Source: JBDRDD01 sp043821115 (GTDB lineage Bacteria; CAYTYR01; UBA6262; DAOVJB01). From it: DNA of 36,371 nt. Below are positions 1 to 5,534 of this stretch, in pieces. Position 1 is the stretch's first letter, and every line of letters starts with the position of its first letter. Made by a program: the position numbers and the translations under genes. Below the pieces are notes generated by a model, which saw nothing but the letters and a program-made list of their open reading frames with translations, did no database searches and was not told the origin of the DNA. The stretch spans positions 1-36,371 of the forward strand of contig JBDRDD010000029.1 in NCBI GenBank assembly GCA_043821115.1. Reading direction: 5' to 3'.

Positions 1-1
1 G

Positions 2-136
2 ATAATGCCCGGAGATAACATAGAGATGGAGATAACGCTGATTACGCCCATAGCGATGGAGAAGGAGTTAAGGTTTGCTATCAGGGAAGGCGGGCATACG
101 ATAGGTGCCGGAGTCATCGGTACGATTATTGAATAA
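2..136 (+). CDS. tuf: Elongation factor Tu, C-terminal end (partial)
   Basis: The first 135 bases encode the last 44 residues of a protein cut off by the window edge. The readable end matches domain 3 of EF-Tu, with the family-typical MPGDN, FAIREGG and IGAGVIG segments and a stop directly after the terminal IIE. EF-Tu delivers aminoacyl-tRNA to the ribosome as a GTP complex. The next gene is rpmG, followed by tRNA-Trp, the usual order at the tuf-rpmG-trnW locus, which supports the call. The GTPase domain lies outside the window. Confidence 0.95.
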   Translation: MMPGDNIEMEITLITPIAMEKELRFAIREGGHTIGAGVIGTIIE

Positions 137-165
137 TAAAACACTAAAGGGAGCAGTGGACTAGA

Positions 166-333
166 ATGGCAAAACAGGATAAAGTTGTAATTATTTTAGC
201 CTGCGGTAAGTGCAAGAGGCGAAATTATACATTCAGGAGAAACAAGCAAAAAGGGGTTCCACCCAAGAAGCTGGAGCTCAATAAGTACTGTCGTTTCTGC
301 CGGGCTCATACCAAGCACAAGCAGACAAAGTAG
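166..333 (+). CDS. rpmG: 50S ribosomal protein L33
   Basis: This 55-residue basic protein begins at the ATG 29 bases after the tuf stop. It has the L33 zinc-ribbon pattern: CGKC at residues 14-17 and CRFC near residues 42-45, with the usual RRNY and NKYCRFC segments between and around them. Four cysteines are present, so this is the zinc-binding form. L33 belongs to the large ribosomal subunit near the E site. Position between tuf and tRNA-Trp is the classical arrangement. A purine-rich AAAGGGAG segment upstream is a plausible ribosome-binding site, although its spacing is somewhat long. Confidence 0.95.
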   Translation: MAKQDKVVIILACGKCKRRNYTFRRNKQKGVPPKKLELNKYCRFCRAHTKHKQTK

Positions 334-357
334 AGCTTATTTCTAAAAAGTAAAAGA

Positions 358-419
358 GCAGATGGTAGGTACTGGATAAAAGAGAAAATCAATTCTTTTT
401 TCGGGCAATCTACATCTGC
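358..419 (+). terminator. Possible stem-loop between rpmG and tRNA-Trp
   Basis: An arm at 358-368 (GCAGATGGTAG) can pair with 410-419 (CTACATCTGC) around one bulged base. Short A-rich and T-rich segments in the loop could extend the stem. The downstream T-run is weak, so this could be a processing signal for the tRNA rather than a terminator. Confidence 0.3.
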
Positions 420-432
420 TTTCTGTTATCAA

Positions 433-504
433 GGGAGTGTCGGTTAATGGCTAAACCACTGGTCTCCAAAACCAGGACTGGAGGTTCGAATCCTTCCACT
501 CCCG
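433..504 (+). tRNA. trnW: tRNA-Trp (anticodon CCA)
   Basis: A full cloverleaf can be drawn. The acceptor stem pairs GGGAGTG (433-439) with CACTCCC (497-503), followed by discriminator G504. The D-arm is GGTT/AACC. The anticodon stem CTGGT/ACCAG closes a seven-base loop with CCA in the anticodon position. The T-arm contains TTCGAAT. No CCA end is encoded. In many bacteria secE and nusG follow this tRNA; here they do not. Confidence 0.95.
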
Positions 505-564
505 TATTTTATATTATTAAAAATACAAAATAAAATATATTGTAAGATTTTTGACTAATGGATC

Positions 565-592
565 TTGACAAACATAAATTCTGTGCTATACT
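565..592 (+). promoter_or_regulatory. Sigma-70-type promoter for the riboswitch/ATPase transcript
   Basis: A perfect -35 box TTGACA (565-570) and a -10 box TATACT (587-592) are separated by 16 bases. Transcription should start near 599, about 45 bases ahead of the riboswitch aptamer. The TTGACA/TATACT pair recurs before several other genes in this window. Confidence 0.8.
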
Positions 593-642
593 TAGTATGA
601 CAACTGATGTATAACTAATACTTTTTAATATCTGATTACGAA

Positions 643-818
643 AATAGCAAACCATCCGAAAAGGGTGGGACGTCTTCTGTCATAAGATGACAGAAGACCT
701 GCTAAGAAATCTTAGCAGGCAAAGCCACGGGATATAGGCAGTGGAGGAGGATCACAAAAAGTCCTCCGATCCCAGTGAGAAACAGGAGCTTTTCACTGCG
801 ATGTCAGCCGGGTTGCCG
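643..818 (+). promoter_or_regulatory. Cyclic-di-GMP-I (GEMM) riboswitch aptamer, enlarged
   Basis: The class-I GEMM core is readable. GCAAACC (647-653) is followed by a GAAA-capped hairpin CCATCC/GGGTGG, then GGGACG (667-672), then CAAAGCCACGGG (720-731), and finally AGCCGGGTTGCC (806-817), whose TTGC pairs back with GCAA 647-650 to close P1. Normally GGGACG runs straight into CAAAGCC. Here two perfect hairpins, 673-697 and 698-719, are inserted at that junction. The second aptamer arm (about 731-805) is also much longer than usual: GATAT/ATGTC and GCAGTG/CACTGC form an extended stem, with an inner GGAGGA/TCCTCC hairpin. The P1 3' strand also forms the 5' arm of a terminator, so ligand binding should favour read-through (an ON switch, inferred) into the ATPase gene at 870. 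This riboswitch fills most of the 365-base gap between tRNA-Trp and that gene. Confidence 0.85.
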
Positions 819-842
819 TAATATAAGGTAAGCCGGTTTTTC
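806..842 (+). terminator. Riboswitch expression-platform terminator
   Basis: CCGGGTTGCC (808-817) pairs with GGTAAGCCGG (827-836) across a nine-base loop with one mismatch, followed by a T-run. Its 5' arm contains the bases that close the aptamer P1 helix, so the aptamer and the terminator exclude each other. The riboswitch at 27697 has the same architecture. Confidence 0.75.
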
Positions 843-869
843 TATTTATAAGGATAATGGTGAACTAAA

Positions 870-2393
870 GTGTCAAAAGTTTTCGAGCAGAAAAAATTAG
901 GAGAGATACTGACAGAAGCGGAGATAATAAGCAGACCCCAGCTTAACAAGGCACTTGAAGCTCAGAAGTCAAGAAGCAAGAAACTGGGACAGATACTGGT
1001 TTCGATGGGCTATACCGATGAGGAAATTGTAATGAGCCTTCTCGGCAAGCAGCTAAACAGCGCCTATGTGAAGCTCTCCGAACACGGTGAAATAGAAGAT
1101 GAGGTTATAAGAAGCATCCCCGAGGGTATAGCGCGTCAGAATATTCTCATCCCGATTGAAAAGGACAGCCGTACCTTGAAGGTGGCCATGGCTGAGCCGC
1201 AGAATGATTTTGTAAAGGATATACTTCACTTAATAACAGGTTTTGATATAAAGGCTTTTATCTCTTCAGAGAGAGAGATAAAAACTGCTATAGACGAGAA
1301 TTATAAAAATATAAAGAGTTCCGGAGCCCGTTGCCTTCCCCTTTCAGAGCTGGGGTTTGATGATCAGGGCCTTGCAATATATACCAAGGCAATCGAGTCC
1401 AAATCCGGGCTGGTGCTGATTGCCGGACCCAAAGGTAGTGGTAAGTCAACAACACTTTATTCTACTTTGAACGCGCTTAATATGCCTGACAGGAACATTA
1501 TAAGCCTCGAGGATTCCATAGAGTGTATTCTTGACGGCATAAATCAGGTAGAGATGAAACCTGAACTGGGTTTGAATTTTTCCTCTGGTCTGCGCAAGTG
1601 CCTGGAGTCCCTGGACGCCGATATTATAGTAGTGGGTGAAATAAAGGATGTACAGACCGCCCGTCTCGCTGTTACTGCAGCGGAGATGGGACATCTTGTG
1701 TTCTGCGTGGTTAATACGGATGAACTTTCGACAATGGACAGACTCAATGCCTCCAACAGCTTAGACTCGCAGCGCATTATAGAGTTTTTAATAAATATCG
1801 GGATAGAATCTTATCTGGTATCATCGACTCTCAGGATGATAGTGACGCAGAGACTGCTTCGCTCTATATGTCCGGATTGCAGACAGGTTTACACTCCTCC
1901 TGCTGATATGATGGAAACGATGGGTCTTAGTGTTCACAGTGAGTTGAACTTATATAAAGGAAGAGGATGTAAAAGCTGCAATTACAGTGGATTCGGGGAA
2001 TTGACAGGGTGTTTCGAAGTATTTACGATGAATGAAACCATGCAAGATTTAATAATAGAAGGATTTTCTCCAGAATCTATTAGACAAGCGAGCAGGGATT
2101 TTGGTATTATTAGTCTGCAGAAAGCCGGGGTACACAAGGTACTCGGCGGTCAGACAACTATAAACGAAATGCTCAGAGTAATAGACATTGCCGAACCACA
2201 GCATCTTATAGAGGATCAGCAGGCAGTATTAAAGGATGCGACAGACATGTACTGGGATATTTTCGAGATGACAGGTTCAATAGATGCGCTTTTGCTATCC
2301 AGGGGACGGGTTTTTGAAGACAAAACCTCGTCTGTCACCAAACCAAAGAAATCCAAACGCAGCAAGAAGACTAAGCGTGTAAGAGCTTCATAG
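870..2393 (+). CDS. MshEN-domain GspE/PilB-like ATPase lacking the N2E domain
   Basis: This 507-residue protein starts at GTG 870. The nearest Shine-Dalgarno-like AAGGA is 15 bases away, and no better in-frame start exists before residue 46. Residues 9-32 and 38-61 are two 24-residue motifs of KLG...L...L..Q type separated by five residues, the layout of the c-di-GMP-binding MshEN domain. The GspE-N fold continues to about residue 145. A type II/IV secretion ATPase core follows from about 180: Walker A GPKGSGKST (186-194), EDSIE in the Asp-box position, Walker B with VGEIKD (255-260), and a four-cysteine zinc site (CPDC 334-337, CKSC 367-370). The roughly 100-residue N2E domain normally between N1E and the ATPase core is missing. 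The His box is altered to VVNTDE. The tail is Lys/Arg-rich. No pilus or secretion partners are nearby, so it may be an assembly motor with distant partners or a regulator. Expression lies behind a c-di-GMP riboswitch. Confidence 0.85.
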   Translation: MSKVFEQKKLGEILTEAEIISRPQLNKALEAQKSRSKKLGQILVSMGYTDEEIVMSLLGKQLNSAYVKLSEHGEIEDEVIRSIPEGIARQNILIPIEKDSRTLKVAMAEPQNDFVKDILHLITGFDIKAFISSEREIKTAIDENYKNIKSSGARCLPLSELGFDDQGLAIYTKAIESKSGLVLIAGPKGSGKSTTLYSTLNALNMPDRNIISLEDSIECILDGINQVEMKPELGLNFSSGLRKCLESLDADIIVVGEIKDVQTARLAVTAAEMGHLVFCVVNTDELSTMDRLNASNSLDSQRIIEFLINIGIESYLVSSTLRMIVTQRLLRSICPDCRQVYTPPADMMETMGLSVHSELNLYKGRGCKSCNYSGFGELTGCFEVFTMNETMQDLIIEGFSPESIRQASRDFGIISLQKAGVHKVLGGQTTINEMLRVIDIAEPQHLIEDQQAVLKDATDMYWDIFEMTGSIDALLLSRGRVFEDKTSSVTKPKKSKRSKKTKRVRAS

Positions 2394-2436
2394 GTAAATG
2401 TCAGGAGGATAAAATTTTCTGAAAGGAGCACAGCAC

Positions 2437-2739
2437 ATGAACATTTTTTTAAGTGTCATGGTCGTTATTATTACATCAGCGATTACAGTGCTCGTTGTCT
2501 ACCTTATCCAGGTTCTAGTGGAACTCAAAAGAACGCTTCAATCCAGCAATGCTTTAATTAAGAAAGTTACAGAGGAAGTAGAAAGCCTTGACGAGACGAT
2601 TCAGACTGTTTCGAATATAACACGTTCAATAAGCAAGATCGGTACTCCGGCTGTCGGGGTATTCGGCTTGCTTGCTGGTCTTTTAAAGGGGTTCAGTATC
2701 ATAAAAGGGAAAAAACGAAGAGAAAGGGCAGGTGAATAA
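2437..2739 (+). CDS. DUF948-like small membrane protein
   Basis: This 100-residue protein begins at ATG 2437 after a good AAGGAG site. Residues 1-27 form one long hydrophobic segment, followed by an amphipathic, probably coiled-coil stretch (about 28-62) and a second hydrophobic Gly-rich segment (about 70-88), ending in a basic tail. The order of membrane anchor, heptad region and Gly-rich hydrophobic segment resembles the DUF948/YtxG family of envelope or general-stress proteins, which commonly pair with a YtxH protein. Such a YtxH-like gene follows immediately and overlaps or abuts this one, which strengthens the call. The biochemical function is unknown. Confidence 0.7.
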   Translation: MNIFLSVMVVIITSAITVLVVYLIQVLVELKRTLQSSNALIKKVTEEVESLDETIQTVSNITRSISKIGTPAVGVFGLLAGLLKGFSIIKGKKRRERAGE

Positions 2740-3019
2740 AGTGTCTGATAACAGCGGGAATCATTTTTTCAGTTTTTTATTAGGTGGGCTTGTTGGAGTG
2801 GTTGTTGGACTCCTGTATGCCCCGCAACCTGGTGAACAGACCAGGCAGAAACTAAAAGACACAGTGGAAGATATTAAGGATAAATACGAGGACTTAAAAG
2901 ATAAGGTTGAGGACGGCAAGGAAAAGATCGAGGACGTGGTTGACGAAGCAAAAAGAGTTTACAGGAAGAGCAGGGGCAGAAAAAAAGTGACTGCCGCCGA
3001 GCAAGAGCTGGATATATAA
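2732..3019 (+). CDS. YtxH-like small membrane protein
   Basis: This protein has 95 residues if GTG 2732 is used, or 92 from GTG 2741. The first choice overlaps the previous gene by eight bases; the second begins just after its stop. Residues 12-28 form a Gly/Val-rich membrane segment ending in LLYAPQPGEQTR, which is the hallmark of the YtxH family (LLxAPxxGxxTR). The rest is a highly charged helix rich in Lys, Asp and Glu with heptad-like KDKxEDxK repeats (about 38-75). YtxH proteins are anchored stress-associated proteins of unknown mechanism. The partner DUF948-like gene directly upstream is the usual neighbour. Confidence 0.8.
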   Translation: MNKVSDNSGNHFFSFLLGGLVGVVVGLLYAPQPGEQTRQKLKDTVEDIKDKYEDLKDKVEDGKEKIEDVVDEAKRVYRKSRGRKKVTAAEQELDI

Positions 3020-3030
3020 ACGTAATTCAT

Positions 3031-3106
3031 GCCGGGATAGCTCAGTCGGTAGAGCGGCAGACTGAAAATCTGCGCGTCCCCAGTTCAATTCTGGGTCCCG
3101 GCACCA
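3031..3106 (+). tRNA. trnF: tRNA-Phe (anticodon GAA)
   Basis: The acceptor stem GCCGGGA (3031-3037) pairs with TCCCGGC (3096-3102), followed by discriminator A and an encoded CCA (3104-3106). The anticodon stem GCAGA/TCTGC encloses a loop with GAA. The T-loop is TTCAATT. The gene begins 11 bases after the YtxH-like gene stop. Confidence 0.95.
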
Positions 3107-3134
3107 TCAAATTTCAAGCAATACTATATAACTG

Positions 3135-3163
3135 AATCCCGTCTAAAAAGGCGGGATTTTTTT
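3135..3163 (+). terminator. Rho-independent terminator after tRNA-Phe
   Basis: AATCCCG (3135-3141) pairs perfectly with CGGGATT (3152-3158) over a ten-base loop. It is followed by an uninterrupted T-run, so it closes the ATPase to tRNA-Phe transcript. Confidence 0.85.
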
Positions 3164-3164
3164 A

Positions 3165-3191
3165 TTGACTTTTAGACTGCTATATTATACT
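3165..3191 (+). promoter_or_regulatory. Probable promoter for tRNA-Thr
   Basis: TTGACT (3165-3170) and TATACT (3186-3191) are separated by 15 bases, shorter than optimal. They lie just after the tRNA-Phe terminator and 43 bases before tRNA-Thr. The -10 box TATACT matches that of other strong promoters in the window. Confidence 0.5.
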
Positions 3192-3233
3192 ATCAAGATA
3201 ACCTTTGCATGACTGTTTAAGGTCATAATATAT

Positions 3234-3306
3234 GCCGACGTAGCTCAGTTGGTAGAGCGGCTCATTCGTAATGAGCAGGTCGTCAGTTCGATCCTGACCG
3301 TCGGCT
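3234..3306 (+). tRNA. trnT: tRNA-Thr (anticodon CGT)
   Basis: The acceptor stem GCCGACG (3234-3240) pairs with CGTCGGC (3299-3305), followed by discriminator T3306. The anticodon stem GCTCA/TGAGC closes a loop with CGT, reading ACG codons. The T-loop is TTCGATC. No CCA is encoded, unlike the neighbouring tRNA-Phe. Confidence 0.95.
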
Positions 3307-3357
3307 CAGATATCCTTCTAATTTTTAATATATTTGCGGAGATATTGTCAAAGCTGA

Positions 3358-3403
3358 TGCCACCTCATTTATAAGCAAAAAGCCTTCAAGGGTGGTATTT
3401 TTT
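3358..3403 (+). terminator. Probable terminator after tRNA-Thr
   Basis: TGCCACC (3358-3364) can pair with GGTGGTA (3391-3397), including one G-T wobble, and six T residues follow (3398-3403). The T-run ends 12 bases before the next start codon, so the hairpin could also act as an attenuator or leader structure for that gene. Confidence 0.5.
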
Positions 3404-3415
3404 ACAGGATAGAGA

Positions 3416-5524
3416 ATGATTACTCTAAGTGATAACATCTATGAGAAGATTATAGGGAGTGTTCTGCTGGTAATGGTGTTCGGCATAGCACTTGCTTTTA
3501 ATCTGGCTACCTATGACTCCTGCTATGTAAAAATAACCATACTGCAGTTAGGTGCAACACTCATATTTGGTGCCTGGTTACTAGGGCTTCTTTCCTCTTC
3601 GCATTTCACCAAACAGACAAGAAACTTACTGCTCTTTAACATTCCTGTTTTTGCTTTCTTCTTGTGGGGATTGGTGACTTTTTTTATTTCCCCGTTTAAG
3701 GGGGCAGGTACAGAAGAGCTTATAAAGCTCCTCTGCTATGCTTCTGTTTATTTTGTTGTTATAAATAATGTGAAGCAAGCCCTCCTGAGGAGAATAATAT
3801 ACAGCGTACTTATAACCGCTTTCATAGCCGTCTTCTACGCCTATGTACAGCGTTTCGGATTCGATCCTTATGTATGGAAGGGCGCCTTTAACGAGCGTGT
3901 CTTCTCAACCTTCGGTAACCCCAATTTTTTAGGTGCATATCTTGTTGTAAGCGCGCCACTTATTTTAGCCCTGTTTTTGCGAACAAGAAAATACTTTTAC
4001 CTTGCCTTTTTTATATTCCTCGCAACAGGAATCTATTTTACCGGAAGCAAGGGGGCTTGGCTTGCATTTGCTGCGGAGACACTTATATTCTCACTGCTGG
4101 CCATTTTTTTCCTCATTAGAAGGGGAATGAAGCATATAAAGACCTTTCTGGTGGGTGTTTCTATTTTTATAATAGTTGGAAGCAGCATAGGGGTAGCCTT
4201 CCTAACTATTAAGAGGCCGGATTCAATACTCTTCAGGCTTCTTACCTGGCGCAGTACATTCGAGATGATAGAGCTGAACCCGATTACGGGCAATGGCCTC
4301 AACAGCTTCAGGATAATTTATCCCAAGTACCGACACAGGGAAATATTCCGCATAGAAGGCAAGCATCAGACGGAGACACAACACCCTGAAAATGAGTTTA
4401 TAGAACTAGCTTCTGACGGTGGAGTGATTGGCCTTGGTATATTTTTGTGGATAATTGCAGCTTTCGCGGTTTGCGGGGGCAGGGAACTCATAAGGCTCAG
4501 GGAAAAAGCAGGTGTTTATGAAAAGGATAATCAAAAAAAGGCCCGAAAGGAAAAAGTTGTGGCAGTTGAAGAGAAAGCGTCTTTTCTCGTGGGGCTTATG
4601 ACAGGCACCGCGGGGCTCCTGGTTCACAATCTTTTCGGGGTCAACATGCGCTTCGTGTCTTCGGGGTTTTTCTTCTGGCTTTTTTTGGGACTCATAACAC
4701 TTTTGGTTTTTGGTCATCCGCAGGTGGTCCAAAGGAATACCTCAGGCAGATCTTATCCCGAAGTCCTCATGTATCTGCTCAGGGGAGCTGTTATAGGGGT
4801 TATGGTGTTTTTTATTATTGTTTTTATGCGCTACTACCGTGCGGATATACATCATAACCGCGGTATAGGTTTTTCCAAATCCGGGAGGTGGAATAAGGCT
4901 TTGAACGAGTATGGAAAGGTTATAGAGTATAACCCTTATTTTACCATGGCCCATTATTTCATGGGTAATGTCTACAACGACCGCTACAAGGAGCGAAAGG
5001 ATGAGGAGGATGCCAAACTGGGTCTCAGGAAGTATGCTGATGTAAAGAAACTGGCTCCGGACTACGTTATGGTTCACTACCAGGAGGGTATACTATACAG
5101 TTCAATGGGTAAATTCGATGAGGCCCTGAGAAATTTCCAAAAAGCCATAGATCTCGATCCTGTTTTTGCTCCCACGTATTTTAGGATAGGCATGGTGTAT
5201 ACCCAGATGGAAAAATGGGATAAGGCGCTTGAGTCTTTCCAACAGTCTATAGATATTTATCCTTCTTTCTTTGATGCACAGATAAACATAGCAAATCTTA
5301 AGTTCATGCTCGGGGATGTTGAAGGCAGTGAGAAGGCCTTCCTTGTTGCCAGGGATATAAATCCCCAAAGTATAACTACATACAGGAACATGGGTCTCTT
5401 GTATGCCAATCTCAACAGGTTTGACGAGGCAAGAAGGCAATGGAAAAGGGCTTTGGCGATAGACCCCGAAAACAAGGAAATCAAATACCTTTTAGATAAA
5501 CTCGATAGAAAAGTCAAGGAGTGA
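3416..5524 (+). CDS. O-antigen ligase-like (Wzy/WaaL type) membrane protein with C-terminal TPR repeats
   Basis: This 702-residue protein starts at ATG 3416 with AGGA six bases upstream. The N-terminal two thirds contain about ten to twelve hydrophobic segments. Two Wzy_C-family landmarks are visible: FGNPNFLGAYL near residue 168, and a periplasmic-loop pattern beginning TGNGLNSFR near residue 291 and running to HPENEF. From about residue 478 to the end there are at least four tetratricopeptide repeats (AxxYxxGxxY..A...F..A..LxP pattern). The family joins or ligates polysaccharide or glycan units on the periplasmic face of the inner membrane; the TPR tail is probably an interaction module. 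The exact reaction is not readable, and lipopolysaccharide ligation, polymerisation or protein O-glycosylation are all possible. A paralogue with the same architecture follows 10 bases downstream. Confidence 0.8.
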   Translation: MITLSDNIYEKIIGSVLLVMVFGIALAFNLATYDSCYVKITILQLGATLIFGAWLLGLLSSSHFTKQTRNLLLFNIPVFAFFLWGLVTFFISPFKGAGTEELIKLLCYASVYFVVINNVKQALLRRIIYSVLITAFIAVFYAYVQRFGFDPYVWKGAFNERVFSTFGNPNFLGAYLVVSAPLILALFLRTRKYFYLAFFIFLATGIYFTGSKGAWLAFAAETLIFSLLAIFFLIRRGMKHIKTFLVGVSIFIIVGSSIGVAFLTIKRPDSILFRLLTWRSTFEMIELNPITGNGLNSFRIIYPKYRHREIFRIEGKHQTETQHPENEFIELASDGGVIGLGIFLWIIAAFAVCGGRELIRLREKAGVYEKDNQKKARKEKVVAVEEKASFLVGLMTGTAGLLVHNLFGVNMRFVSSGFFFWLFLGLITLLVFGHPQVVQRNTSGRSYPEVLMYLLRGAVIGVMVFFIIVFMRYYRADIHHNRGIGFSKSGRWNKALNEYGKVIEYNPYFTMAHYFMGNVYNDRYKERKDEEDAKLGLRKYADVKKLAPDYVMVHYQEGILYSSMGKFDEALRNFQKAIDLDPVFAPTYFRIGMVYTQMEKWDKALESFQQSIDIYPSFFDAQINIANLKFMLGDVEGSEKAFLVARDINPQSITTYRNMGLLYANLNRFDEARRQWKRALAIDPENKEIKYLLDKLDRKVKE

Positions 5525-5534
5525 GTAATACATC

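Noticed and set aside
505..869. A missed secE gene after tRNA-Trp
   Set aside because: No reading frame with a SecE-like membrane helix is present; the region is filled by promoter, riboswitch and terminator.
870..2393. A complete type IV pilus or type II secretion locus
   Set aside because: Only one ATPase-like gene is present; no pilin, platform, secretin or retraction ATPase genes are found around it.
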